Assembly: GCA_020833255.1 (NCBI GenBank)
Contig: JAJHQR010000008.1
Span: 1 to 37,960 of the forward strand
DNA: 37,960 nucleotides
Source: Desulfurococcaceae archaeon
GTDB taxonomy: Archaea > Thermoproteota > Thermoprotei_A > Sulfolobales > NBVN01
Reading direction: 5' to 3'
Part shown: in pieces, positions 1-7,471 of the stretch
How positions within the stretch are numbered: the stretch's first letter is position 1
Layout: each line of letters opens with the position of its first letter
The notes under the pieces: generated by a model
The model's input: only the letters and a program-made list of their open reading frames with translations
Told to the model about the DNA's origin: nothing
Databases searched by the model: none
Position numbers and translations under genes: made by a program

Positions 1-80
1 GAGCGTTAAATCCTAGCGTTAAAACTAGCAGGGTCTTACTCCCGAGAGCGTCTTAACTTGAGTGGAATAGTGTTTTTCTG

Positions 81-90
81 TAAATAAAAA
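81..90 (+). promoter_or_regulatory. TATA box for the first small gene
   Basis: The A/T-only run taaataaaaa lies 33 to 42 bases before the preferred ATG at 123. A start of transcription about 25 bases downstream would fall near 111, just ahead of the purine-rich ribosome-binding site. This is judged from position and composition only. Confidence 0.4.
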
Positions 91-122
91 ACATTGTGGT
101 ATTGTTTATGTGGGGGGTGACT

Positions 123-512
123 ATGTGTGCGTCCTTAAGCAATCTCGAGAAGAAGATGCTTGATAAAGTAGAGGAATTGCTGAGTTCTTGCAGAGATTTT
201 TGCGGTGAGAAACCGTTCGCTGAGTTACCGACCCTTAAAGAAAACACGTTCTATAAAGGCTGTGAGTACTGCGTTATAAGAACATTCCTGGATTCTATCG
301 AAGCCCCAACCTACTCCCTCCTAACCCTCAACGGTAAGTACCTAGAGTACGTGGTGTTAGACGATTATGTAGCGGAGGTAGGTGAGGAATTCATTCAGTT
401 CATACGCTTAGATGAGGTTGCGGAATACGTGAGGGACCTGGTTGAATTCAACATAATAGATGATGACTCAGCCAAAGAATTAATGTCTTGGCTGTCAACA
501 TTCCTTAACTAA
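123..512 (+). CDS. hypothetical protein, 129 aa, cysteine-containing N-terminal half
   Basis: I do not recognise this protein. The frame is open from an ATG at 96, but the G-rich stretch ggggggtga at 112-120 sits just before the ATG at 123, and the TATA box at 81-90 would place transcription start near 111, so I prefer 123. The N-terminal part looks helical and contains paired cysteines, including C-x3-C (residues RDFCGEK and upstream) and C-x2-C (GCEYC), which could bind a metal. The C-terminal half is acidic and alternates strands and helices (EEFIQFIRLDEVAEYV). No signal peptide or membrane segment is seen. It stands alone upstream of the nicotinate phosphoribosyltransferase gene, 125 bases away on the same strand, and no function follows from that. 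Confidence 0.6.
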   Translation: MCASLSNLEKKMLDKVEELLSSCRDFCGEKPFAELPTLKENTFYKGCEYCVIRTFLDSIEAPTYSLLTLNGKYLEYVVLDDYVAEVGEEFIQFIRLDEVAEYVRDLVEFNIIDDDSAKELMSWLSTFLN

Positions 513-528
513 TACGCCTCAACCGTGA

Positions 529-542
529 AAGAGCGGGCTCTT
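529..542. repeat. short inverted repeat between the first two genes
   Basis: AAGAGC and GCTCTT are perfect complements separated by two bases. It could form a small hairpin with a CGGG loop 17 bases after the first stop codon. It may help transcription termination or be a protein-binding palindrome, or it may be chance. Confidence 0.25.
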
Positions 543-594
543 CGAACGTTAGTTTCGGGTGTTTACGTGGATTAACAGGCAGCTCTATTAAAGC

Positions 595-603
595 TTATTT
601 AAG
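595..603 (+). promoter_or_regulatory. TATA box for nicotinate phosphoribosyltransferase
   Basis: ttatttaag lies about 39 bases before the ATG at 638. Transcription would begin near 625, giving a leader of roughly a dozen bases that just includes the GGTGG ribosome-binding site at 628-632. Confidence 0.45.
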
Positions 604-637
604 GGACTCAAGTATTTTTATGTTATAGGTGGAAGTA

Positions 638-1816
638 ATGAGGTTCTATATCGCTAGCGAGGAGGACATACTTAACGGGAAGATAACCGACATATACTTT
701 CTCAGGACTAAGAAGATCCTTAAAGCGAAGGGTCTTGAGGGCGTGAAGGTCAGGATGGAAGTGCACGTACTTGACTTACCTAAAGGATATAGGTGGGCTG
801 TCTACGCAGGGCTTGAGGAAGCGCTTTATCTACTCAAGAATAAACCTCTCAACGTGTACTCGTTACCTGAAGGAACTTTAATAGGTGAGAACACCCCGGT
901 AATGGTTGTTGAGGGGAACTATTACGACATATGTGAGTTAGAGACCCCTCTCCTAGGCATACTAAGGCATTACACCTCCGTAGCAACCAAAGCAGCGAGG
1001 TTTAAGAGGCTAGCGCTACAGAAGACGTTTCTTTACTTCGGGTTAAGGAGTGCGCACCCAGCAATACACCCAATGCTTGACAGAGCCGCTTACATAGGGG
1101 GCATGGACGGGGTTTCAGGATCTTTCAACGCAGAAACCATCGGTGTGAGGCCTTCGGGAACAATGCCTCACGCGCTAATCCTAGTATTCGATGACGAAGT
1201 ATCCGCGTGGAAAGCCTTCGACGAGGTTGTGGAACCTGACGTACCCAGGATAGCTTTAATAGATACCTACCACGACGAGAGATTTGCCACGCTCGAAGCT
1301 GTCAAAAGCCTGGGCGACAGATTACACGGTGTGAGGATTGATACTCCTCGGAGTAGGCGGGGGGACATAAAAGCTATGGTGGAGGAGATTAGGTGGACGC
1401 TGAAACTCATAAACAAAGAGCATGTGAAGATATACGTCAGCGGGGGACTCAACGAGAAAACCGTTAAGGAATTAAGGGAATTAGTTGACGGCTTCGGGGT
1501 AGGGACTTCAATAACGTTCCCGCCGTCAGTAGACTTAAGCATGGACATAGTAGAGAAATACCGTGACGGTGTATGGGTACCTCACACGAAGAAAGGTAAG
1601 TGGCCAGGAGCTAAGAAGGTGTGGAGATGCGGCACCCTAGACTACGAAATAACGCCATTCGATAAAGAACCGCTGAGGTGTAGGGAGGAACTCATGATGT
1701 TGTGGTTGCATGAAGGAAGACTAGTAAGAGAGTTGCCGAAACCCTCCGAAATCAGGAGCTACGTCTTAAACCAACTTAAGGAAGCTCCGGAACCTGAAGT
1801 AGAGGATTCGCGCTGA
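638..1816 (+). CDS. pncB: nicotinate phosphoribosyltransferase
   Basis: This enzyme makes nicotinate mononucleotide from nicotinate and PRPP in the salvage branch of NAD synthesis; it acts in the cytoplasm. The 392-residue length matches short archaeal forms such as the Thermoplasma enzyme. Family landmarks are the [11 protein letters not shown] segment near residues 135-145, the [10 protein letters not shown] segment near 170-178 and a TIM-barrel-like second half ending each strand with motifs such as IDTYHDE and VSGGLNE. A GTG at 629 is also in frame, but GGTGG at 628-632 is ideally spaced for the ATG at 638, so that start is chosen. The gene is monocistronic and converges on the radical SAM gene with only 23 bases between stops. 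The family assignment is secure; substrate preference is from family knowledge. Confidence 0.9.
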   Translation: MRFYIASEEDILNGKITDIYFLRTKKILKAKGLEGVKVRMEVHVLDLPKGYRWAVYAGLEEALYLLKNKPLNVYSLPEGTLIGENTPVMVVEGNYYDICELETPLLGILRHYTSVATKAARFKRLALQKTFLYFGLRSAHPAIHPMLDRAAYIGGMDGVSGSFNAETIGVRPSGTMPHALILVFDDEVSAWKAFDEVVEPDVPRIALIDTYHDERFATLEAVKSLGDRLHGVRIDTPRSRRGDIKAMVEEIRWTLKLINKEHVKIYVSGGLNEKTVKELRELVDGFGVGTSITFPPSVDLSMDIVEKYRDGVWVPHTKKGKWPGAKKVWRCGTLDYEITPFDKEPLRCREELMMLWLHEGRLVRELPKPSEIRSYVLNQLKEAPEPEVEDSR

Positions 1817-1839
1817 TGGTTTTCATTAAATGATTGTTG

Positions 1840-2622
1840 TTATTCCTTCACTTCATCGGGCTTGTAAGTCCTGATTGGTTTTAAGTTGTAACGACTTAAC
1901 AGCTTCATTACGTGAGGATATGTTAATACGTACTCCCAGTCTATATCAGTCACTAGCCTCTCATCTATAGAGGAGAGTGTTGTGACGAACCTAGCAACGT
2001 TCTCGTCAGGTGAGAAACCTATCATTGCTGCCACGCCGAAATCACGACCAGGTATTAACCCGGAATCCAGGAGGTTTCTTAACGCTCTTAATTGTAGCTC
2101 AAACCCGGTTGGTGTGGCGCCGGTGAGCTTAGTGAATTCCTGCGGGTTCGTGCCTTTAAAAGAGACTCTGACGTATATGTTGTTAAACCTGGAGAGTTCT
2201 TTAGCGTAGGTAGGGTCGGCACCGATCAATATCCCGTTAGTCTCCACTATAAAGACAAATCTAGAGGTCTCCGAGAGCCTCAGTATTTCTAACAGGTGTT
2301 CTTTCGCGATAGTTGGTTCTCCCCCAGTTAGTCTTAAGTATCTATAACCTCTCTTAAGAGCTATCTCGCTCAACCTCTCGAAAACTTTCTCAGGGCTTAG
2401 GAAGAAGCCTAGGTCATGCCTGTCTCTGAAGTACCACGCCCAGCAAAACCTACACCTCAGGTTACACCCTATGACGTCGGCTGAAGCGATTCCTCCATAC
2501 CACCTACCGCCTCTAAACCTGAAGTACTTTCTCTCCACAGAACCCCCTGACACCCTAGTAACTAAAGACTCAACACTTCTCGAAAGTTCTAGGGGGTCGT
2601 AAAGCTTTTCATTAAGCCCCAT
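1840..2622 (-). CDS. radical SAM domain protein
   Basis: The C-x3-C-x2-C motif at about residues 53-60 (GCNLRCRFCWAW) binds the SAM-coordinating 4Fe-4S cluster, and the GGEP motif (LTGGEPT) follows about 50 residues later as in the radical SAM superfamily. Only one cysteine cluster is visible, so no auxiliary SPASM-type cluster is evident. The 260-residue length suits a minimal radical SAM barrel. An upstream ATG at 2646 is in frame, but AGGAGG at 2633-2638 lies downstream of that codon and 10 bases before the ATG at 2622, so 2622 is the likely start. The start overlaps the end of the UPF0282 gene by 11 bases, implying co-translation. The substrate is unknown. Confidence 0.8.
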   Translation of the reverse strand: MGLNEKLYDPLELSRSVESLVTRVSGGSVERKYFRFRGGRWYGGIASADVIGCNLRCRFCWAWYFRDRHDLGFFLSPEKVFERLSEIALKRGYRYLRLTGGEPTIAKEHLLEILRLSETSRFVFIVETNGILIGADPTYAKELSRFNNIYVRVSFKGTNPQEFTKLTGATPTGFELQLRALRNLLDSGLIPGRDFGVAAMIGFSPDENVARFVTTLSSIDERLVTDIDWEYVLTYPHVMKLLSRYNLKPIRTYKPDEVKE

Positions 2623-3475
2623 AAAGCTCTTTCCTCCTAGCCTCAAGGAGTTCCGGTTCTCTCCCCATGTACTCGGCAGCAGTCAGTAATTTAGTTTCCT
2701 TGATGTAAGGTCTTAGCGACTCATAAAACTTGACGTAGTTTAGGTCTCTGAGTAAGTGATGATCGATGACTAAGTGTTTCGGCGTGCACACGGATAAGTA
2801 CTTTATCAACGCACGTAAGGCGACGTCAGGATCGCTAACCTCCTTCTTAGTGCCGACGAGGTATGTGGGCGGCCCGTCAACTATGACTAAATCAGCCGGG
2901 TTTTCTATCATGAAGTTCACGGCATCCTCATTAACCGGGCCCTCAACGTCTGAGGTAAAGAGAATCCTCTGTTCGCGATCCCGTATCAAGACTTGAATCA
3001 CGTAACCTAGCTTAGGGGTGGGTCCGTGGGGAGTGGGGCTCGAGATCTTAATGATTGTATCGCCTTGAACCTGCGTGCTTGAGTCCGCTATCCTCACCTC
3101 CTTAGGGAGTCCGCTAATCCTCTTAAGGAACTTAGCGGCCCTAATACGTTGCGATATGTTAATGTAGTTTTTAGGGTCTTTGATAAGGACTACCTTATTC
3201 TCGTATATGTCTACAGGGACTAAGTCTCCTAAGTCGTGGTGATCGTAATGATAGTGAGTCACCACTATAATTTCTGATTCGTAAGCTCGCGAAGCGATCT
3301 TATCAGCTACCTCATTAAGTCTCCTTAACTCGATGTCGTGAGGAGGTAACCCGTACCTGACGGGAGCTATGGAGACTGCCGGGTCTATGAAGATGGTAGT
3401 GTCTGCGGTCTCAACGAATGTAGCCATAGATCTTATGCCAAAGCTGTCAAAACCTACTAACTCTACCTTCGTCAA
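2612..3475 (-). CDS. UPF0282-family metallo-beta-lactamase-fold protein
   Basis: The N-terminal segment (FDSFGIRSMATFVET, then IDPAVSIAPVRYGLPPH) is characteristic of the archaeal UPF0282 family (COG2248), and HYHYDHH at residues 74-80 is the HxHxDH metal-binding motif of the metallo-beta-lactamase fold. The C-terminal half keeps further His and Asp residues (DVEGP, VDGPPTYL, IDHHLLRD) expected for a two-metal hydrolase. The length of 287 residues is close to the family norm. It starts at a TTG behind GGTG. It lies 20 bases after the Lrp-type regulator and overlaps the radical SAM gene, so the three probably form one operon. The substrate is not known for this family as far as I am aware. Confidence 0.85.
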   Translation of the reverse strand: MTKVELVGFDSFGIRSMATFVETADTTIFIDPAVSIAPVRYGLPPHDIELRRLNEVADKIASRAYESEIIVVTHYHYDHHDLGDLVPVDIYENKVVLIKDPKNYINISQRIRAAKFLKRISGLPKEVRIADSSTQVQGDTIIKISSPTPHGPTPKLGYVIQVLIRDREQRILFTSDVEGPVNEDAVNFMIENPADLVIVDGPPTYLVGTKKEVSDPDVALRALIKYLSVCTPKHLVIDHHLLRDLNYVKFYESLRPYIKETKLLTAAEYMGREPELLEARRKELYGA

Positions 3476-3495
3476 GGAACACCGTCAGCGTGTTC

Positions 3496-3993
3496 CTAAG
3501 ACCCTTCCTCAAGAGCTTCCTTAAGGAACTTCCGCGGGATCGGCTCCCTCTCCTTAATGACGTCGAGTATTATCGCCGGGTAGACGGCCGTGACTCCGGG
3601 AATCCCCCTTAAGTCCTCAACTACCTTAGATAACTCCTCGGAATTCTTAGACCAGATCTCAACTAGTAGGTTATGGTCTCCTGAGGACAGCGCTATGAAC
3701 GTTACGTCATCTCTCTCCTTAATCAGCTTAATAACATCGAGTGTTTTATCGGGCGCGGTGTTAATCCCTACTATAGCCACTATATCGTAACCGAGTTTCT
3801 TGTTGTTAGCTATGTAAGTATACTTCTTTATTACGCCATTCTCCTCAAGCTTCACTAACCTCCTCTTCACCGCGACGTCAGAAATTGAAAGGACTTTAGC
3901 TATCTTAGTTATGGGTGTCCTAGCGTTAATACTCAACTCTCTCAAGATTATTACGTCTTTCTTGTTTACTAGGTTATCACGCGTTTTCACCAC
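3496..3993 (-). CDS. Lrp/AsnC-family transcriptional regulator
   Basis: Residues about 10-60 form the winged helix-turn-helix typical of Lrp (DVIILRELSINARTPITKIAK, then ISDVAVKRRLVKLEENGVI), and residues about 72-150 form the RAM/AsnC effector-binding domain (VAIVGINTAPDKT, GDHNLLVEIW, LRGIPGVTAV). At 165 residues it is the normal length for a single-unit Lrp protein, which usually assembles as dimers to octamers. It starts at one of two consecutive GTG codons (3993 or 3990) with no clear ribosome-binding site; an A/T-rich block about 25 bases upstream suggests a leaderless transcript. It heads the cluster with the UPF0282 and radical SAM genes, so those genes and its own promoter are plausible targets. 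Confidence 0.88.
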   Translation of the reverse strand: MVKTRDNLVNKKDVIILRELSINARTPITKIAKVLSISDVAVKRRLVKLEENGVIKKYTYIANNKKLGYDIVAIVGINTAPDKTLDVIKLIKERDDVTFIALSSGDHNLLVEIWSKNSEELSKVVEDLRGIPGVTAVYPAIILDVIKEREPIPRKFLKEALEEGS

Positions 3994-4113
3994 CCTTAAG
4001 AATTTAAGTTATTAAGGTTAATATTCTCAAATGAAAATCCAATCACTGAAATAACGCTTGATTAGGTATGTTGAGGTGATTACTTGGTTTTCGTTAACGC
4101 CGTATTAAGGATT

Positions 4114-4443
4114 TCAGCCGAACAGAGATGAGATTCCTTCCGCTATTTCCTCCTCGCTTACTTCCTTCTTCTCTTCTTCCTCAGCCTTAGCCGGGGCTGG
4201 CTGCGCTTGTTGAGGTGCTGGGGCGGCTGCTTGAGCAGCTACTGGCGCGGCAGTGATTGTGGGGGCCGCGGACGCTTGCTTCAATACCTCGTCTATGTTT
4301 ATTTCTTTAAGAGCAGCTACTAACATCTTGACGCGTACCTCATCCACCTTCACTCCAGCCGCGTCTAAAACCCTCCTAAGATTCTCCTCGCTTATTTCTT
4401 TACCGGCTGTGTGCAGGAGCAGGGACGCATACACGTACTCCAC
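4114..4443 (-). CDS. rpl12: large-subunit ribosomal protein P1 (L12)
   Basis: This is the acidic stalk protein that recruits translational GTPases to the archaeal ribosome. The N-terminal 60 residues are the helical dimerisation domain ([25 protein letters not shown]). An Ala/Pro/Gln-rich hinge follows, and the tail is strongly charged ([14 protein letters not shown]) and ends in GISSLFG, the element that binds elongation factors. The 109-residue length is typical. It starts at GTG behind GAGGTGG. It is normally found after L11, L1 and L10, none of which is adjacent here; it follows the acyl-CoA synthetase gene after a 36-base gap that contains its own TATA-like box. Confidence 0.95.
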   Translation of the reverse strand: MEYVYASLLLHTAGKEISEENLRRVLDAAGVKVDEVRVKMLVAALKEINIDEVLKQASAAPTITAAPVAAQAAAPAPQQAQPAPAKAEEEEKKEVSEEEIAEGISSLFG

Positions 4444-4476
4444 ACTTCTCCACCTCTTGATAGATGGTTAACGAGA

Positions 4477-4483
4477 TTTTTAA
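4477..4483 (-). promoter_or_regulatory. TATA-like box for ribosomal protein P1
   Basis: cttaaaa read on the minus strand overlaps the stop codon region of the upstream gene and lies about 35 bases before the GTG of the P1 gene. It would start transcription near 4455, just before the GAGGTGG ribosome-binding site. Confidence 0.35.
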
Positions 4484-5862
4484 GCATTTCTTAAGAGTCT
4501 CTTACGTATTCTGGAGTAGTTTATGAGTGCGGCGACGGATGAAGCCGCTCTTTCAGGCATTGGGAAAGCAGGTATTCCGGCATTATTTAACTTCTGTATC
4601 GCCCAGTAAACCTCCTCACCGCCTATGAAGGACGCTATCAGGGGTTTAGGTAAGCCGCCTAATTCCTTAATCCTCTTAATGAGCTCGCCGGCTATTATGG
4701 TCGGGTCGGTCACCGCTGTCTGGCAATACACCGCTAAGACGATCCCTACTTTATCATCCAACAGCGCTGACATGACGGCGTCTACGTAACCCTCATTAGA
4801 TATCATCCCAGTAACGTCTATCGGGTTACCTAATGAAGCAAAACCAGGTAGCTTAGGCTTAAGCGCGTTAACCAACGTCTCAGGAGGTGGTGAGAGTTGC
4901 ACCCCATTCATAGATAGCGTGTCAGTTACTAAGACCCCTGCACCACCACCGTTAGTAACCACTACTAAATCCCCGTCCCTATACTCAGGTGAGTAAGAGA
5001 ATGTCCTGGCCCAATCAAAAGCTTCCTCAACACTCCTAGCCTCAAGTATCCCCGTTTGCTTGAAGACCGTGGAATATATGAGTACGTTACCAGCTAACGA
5101 CCCGGTGTGTGAGGCCACGGCCTTAGCCCCGACCTCGGTCTTGCCAGCCTTAATAACTATTACCGGCTTTGAGGTAGATACCTTGCGCGCGACCTCGATA
5201 AACCTCTTACCGTCCTTAACACCCTCAAGATATATTAGAATCACCTTAGTTGCTTCATCACCTGCAAGGTACTCCAGGAGATCAGCGTCATCAATATCTG
5301 ACTTATTCCCTATGCTGATAATGGTTGATACACCTATCTTCTCAACTATTGTCATCCCCATGAGAGCGATTCCTAAAGCACCTGACTGGGTTATGAACGC
5401 TATGTGACCGGGTATCACGTCTTTAGGACCGAAAGAAGCGTTTATCCTTGCAGGCGTGTAAACAACACCGAAAATATTCGGTCCTAAGATGCGCATGCCG
5501 TACTTCCTGGCCCTCAACACGATCTCTTCCTCAAGATCATGCCTCCCAATCTCCTTAAACCCCGAAGATATGACTACAGCCACCTTAACCCCCTTCCTCC
5601 CCGCTTCCTCTATGACGTCAGGAACCATGTGAGCGGGGACGGACACAACCACCATATCTACGCTGTCAGGAATGGATGAGATACTGGGATACGCTTTCAG
5701 ACCAAGTATCTCCTTAGCTTGCGGGTTCACGGGGTATATCCTCCCGCCGTAGCCGTACTCTTTAAGATTCCTCAAGATCTCGTACCCGATTTTACCAGGT
5801 TGTCTCGACGCTCCCACCACTGCTATGGATCTAGGCTTAAACAGGGCTTCCAACGTATTCAT
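4480..5862 (-). CDS. acyl-CoA synthetase (ADP-forming), alpha subunit
   Basis: The NDP-forming acetyl/acyl-CoA synthetase converts an acyl-CoA, ADP and phosphate into the free acid, CoA and ATP. In peptide- and sugar-fermenting hyperthermophiles this is a major substrate-level phosphorylation step. Residues 1-125 form the CoA-binding Rossmann domain (SIAVVGASRQPGKIG). Residues about 150-450 are the two succinyl-CoA-ligase-like domains, with the phosphorylatable histidine at about residue 252 in VASHTGSLAG. At 460 residues it is an alpha-only subunit; no ATP-grasp beta subunit is adjacent, so the partner must be encoded elsewhere. The acyl substrate (acetate, aryl or branched chain) cannot be told from the sequence. 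ATG start behind GAGGGAG. Confidence 0.88.
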   Translation of the reverse strand: MNTLEALFKPRSIAVVGASRQPGKIGYEILRNLKEYGYGGRIYPVNPQAKEILGLKAYPSISSIPDSVDMVVVSVPAHMVPDVIEEAGRKGVKVAVVISSGFKEIGRHDLEEEIVLRARKYGMRILGPNIFGVVYTPARINASFGPKDVIPGHIAFITQSGALGIALMGMTIVEKIGVSTIISIGNKSDIDDADLLEYLAGDEATKVILIYLEGVKDGKRFIEVARKVSTSKPVIVIKAGKTEVGAKAVASHTGSLAGNVLIYSTVFKQTGILEARSVEEAFDWARTFSYSPEYRDGDLVVVTNGGGAGVLVTDTLSMNGVQLSPPPETLVNALKPKLPGFASLGNPIDVTGMISNEGYVDAVMSALLDDKVGIVLAVYCQTAVTDPTIIAGELIKRIKELGGLPKPLIASFIGGEEVYWAIQKLNNAGIPAFPMPERAASSVAALINYSRIRKRLLRNA

Positions 5863-5890
5863 TAAACTCCCTCTTAAAACACAAGATAAA

Positions 5891-5901
5891 GCTTAAATAA
5901 T
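5891..5901 (-). promoter_or_regulatory. TATA box for the acyl-CoA synthetase alpha gene
   Basis: On the minus strand this reads ttatttaagc, 29 to 39 bases before the ATG at 5862. Transcription would begin near 5870 with a leader of under ten bases containing the GAGGGAG site. Confidence 0.45.
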
Positions 5902-5955
5902 CTTTTAGGTCAATTCAGACACATAAGATTTTAAAAACGAACACTCGATACCCGG

Positions 5956-6204
5956 CTACTTCAGGAGTGCTTCCACAAACAGTCTATCAAGTTCCTCGTT
6001 AGGAGGAGACACGTCCCCGTACTCCAGGGACTCATCGAATTCTATCTTAACGTACGGTATCGAGAGTCTTTGAAGAACTTCTGTGTCCGCTTCCGGCACG
6101 TGAATTATGCTCACGTCATCGAATAAGTACCTAATCTGGTAAACCTTCCTCAAAACCGCGTTGCTTTTCTCGTCATAACCTAAGAACACTACTAAACGCT
6201 TCAC
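5956..6204 (-). CDS. small hypothetical protein, 82 aa
   Basis: I do not recognise a named family. The predicted pattern is a beta strand (RLVVFLGY), helix (EKSNAVLRKVYQIRYLF), strand (DVSIIHVPE), helix and strand (IPYVKIEFD), ending in a short helix. This order resembles a thioredoxin/glutaredoxin-like alpha-beta core, but the CxxC active site is missing and the protein has no cysteine, so a redox role is not supported. It starts at GTG after a gggggt stretch and has its own TATA-like box near 6241-6249. It is divergent from Sua5, with 141 bases between the two starts. Confidence 0.6.
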   Translation of the reverse strand: MKRLVVFLGYDEKSNAVLRKVYQIRYLFDDVSIIHVPEADTEVLQRLSIPYVKIEFDESLEYGDVSPPNEELDRLFVEALLK

Positions 6205-6240
6205 CAGGTACCCCCGTACTAAGCTCTAACGAGCCTACTA

Positions 6241-6249
6241 ATCTTAAAA
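6241..6249 (-). promoter_or_regulatory. TATA-like box for the 82-aa gene
   Basis: On the minus strand the sequence reads ttttaagat, about 40 bases before the GTG at 6204. A transcript would begin near 6220. Confidence 0.3.
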
Positions 6250-6255
6250 ACGCAA

Positions 6256-6273
6256 ACCCTGCTTAAGTAGGGT
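6256..6273. repeat. 18-base near-perfect palindrome between divergent genes
   Basis: ACCCTGCTTAAGTAGGGT pairs along its full length, with one G-T mismatch/wobble. It lies between the TATA-like boxes of two divergent genes, the 82-aa gene and Sua5, so it is placed where a dimeric regulator could affect both. Binding is inferred, not shown. Confidence 0.4.
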
Positions 6274-6295
6274 CCCTCCCTCAAGCACCGGCAGT

Positions 6296-6310
6296 TTTTT
6301 ATTGTTTTAA
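6296..6310 (+). promoter_or_regulatory. A/T-rich promoter element for Sua5
   Basis: The run ttttattgttttaa ends 36 bases before the GTG at 6346 and would put transcription start near 6325-6330, inside or just after the GGTGGG at 6325-6330. That short distance leaves the exact translation start uncertain. Confidence 0.35.
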
Positions 6311-6345
6311 ACTAGACACATGCAGGTGGGATAATCGAGACTAGA

Positions 6346-7428
6346 GTGCTTAAGGTAGACCCTATAAATCCGGGTAAGGAAGTCATTGACGAGGCTGTCG
6401 AAGTACTTAGGGAGGGTGGTTTAGTAGCTTTCCCTACGGAGACTGTGTACGGTTTAGGGGCTGACTCACTCAATAAAGACGCGGTCAAGAGAATCTACGG
6501 TGTTAAGGGGAGGCCACCCGACAACCCCCTAATACTGCATATCAGCGATCTCAGCGAGTTAGAGATGGTTGCTAGGGATGTTCCTCCATCTATTTACGAG
6601 TTAGCTAGTAAGGTGTGGCCAGGGCCTGTAACGTTTGTTCTAAGGAAGAGTGATTCAGTATTGCCTGAAGTAACTGCCGGGCTGCCTACGGTGGCTGTTA
6701 GGTGTCCGGCACACCCCGTAGCACTAGCACTCATTAAAGGCTTGGGGAGACCCATAGCGGCCCCGAGCGCTAACTTATCTGGAAGACCCTCACCAACTAC
6801 GGCGGATCACGTCATTAAAGACCTTTTAGGAAGGATTGAGATGATCTTGGACGGTGGCGACACGTTCTTCGGCGTTGAATCAACCATAATAAACCTAACC
6901 ACGGACCCTCCAGTCCTCCTGAGACCGGGTCCCGTAGGTGTTGAGGACTTGGAAAAACTAGCTAATCTCAGGATATTAGTCCCCGCATTCGCTAAGGGAT
7001 TAGAAGAAGCCGGGATTGCTTTAAGTCCTGGAATGAAGTACAGGCATTACTCCCCCCAAACAACGCTGATCTTAGTTGAGATCGGTCAGTGCCTTACACA
7101 GACAGCATACCTCAAGTACGTTAAGTCGTTAATTAACGAATACATAGAGAAGAATTTCAAGGTTGCCGTCATATGTAGCAGGGAAACCTGCCCAGATTAC
7201 GAAAAAACCGTAACTCTCGAGATCGGCTCCAGGAATAATCTCTACGAAGTAGCTAAGAATCTTTTCAAGAAGCTCAGGGAAATCGACGAGTTAAGGGTTG
7301 ATGTAGCGATTTCAGAAAGCTTTGAGGAACGTGGTGTGGGGCTGGCTATAATGAATAGGTTGAGGAAAGCCTCAAGCAAGATAATATCTTGTGTCCCCAC
7401 ACCAACACCGACCTCCTCCCCTCCCTGA
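6346..7428 (+). CDS. sua5: threonylcarbamoyl-AMP synthase, Sua5 type
   Basis: Sua5 makes threonylcarbamoyl-AMP from threonine, bicarbonate and ATP, the first step of the t6A modification at A37 of ANN-decoding tRNAs. The YrdC domain covers about residues 10-205, with GGLVAFPTETVYGLGAD, the KGRP motif at 54-57 and PSANLSGRPSPT near 140. The Sua5-specific C-terminal domain begins at about 235 after a linker containing SPGMKYRHYSP, a conserved segment that closes over the active site. At 360 residues it is the two-domain form and not the short YrdC form. The annotated start is GTG, but GGTGGG lies 15 bases upstream, unusually far, so a nearby non-standard start is possible. Confidence 0.92.
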   Translation: MLKVDPINPGKEVIDEAVEVLREGGLVAFPTETVYGLGADSLNKDAVKRIYGVKGRPPDNPLILHISDLSELEMVARDVPPSIYELASKVWPGPVTFVLRKSDSVLPEVTAGLPTVAVRCPAHPVALALIKGLGRPIAAPSANLSGRPSPTTADHVIKDLLGRIEMILDGGDTFFGVESTIINLTTDPPVLLRPGPVGVEDLEKLANLRILVPAFAKGLEEAGIALSPGMKYRHYSPQTTLILVEIGQCLTQTAYLKYVKSLINEYIEKNFKVAVICSRETCPDYEKTVTLEIGSRNNLYEVAKNLFKKLREIDELRVDVAISESFEERGVGLAIMNRLRKASSKIISCVPTPTPTSSPP

Positions 7429-7471
7429 AAGAGCGAGGTTTTCAACCGTAAGAAGCTGTCCTGGTTGCGTG

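Noticed and set aside
3-56. Possible C-terminal end of a plus-strand gene entering from the left edge (17 codons before a TAA)
   Set aside because: Too short to judge; the translation shows no motif and the other frames are equally uninformative.
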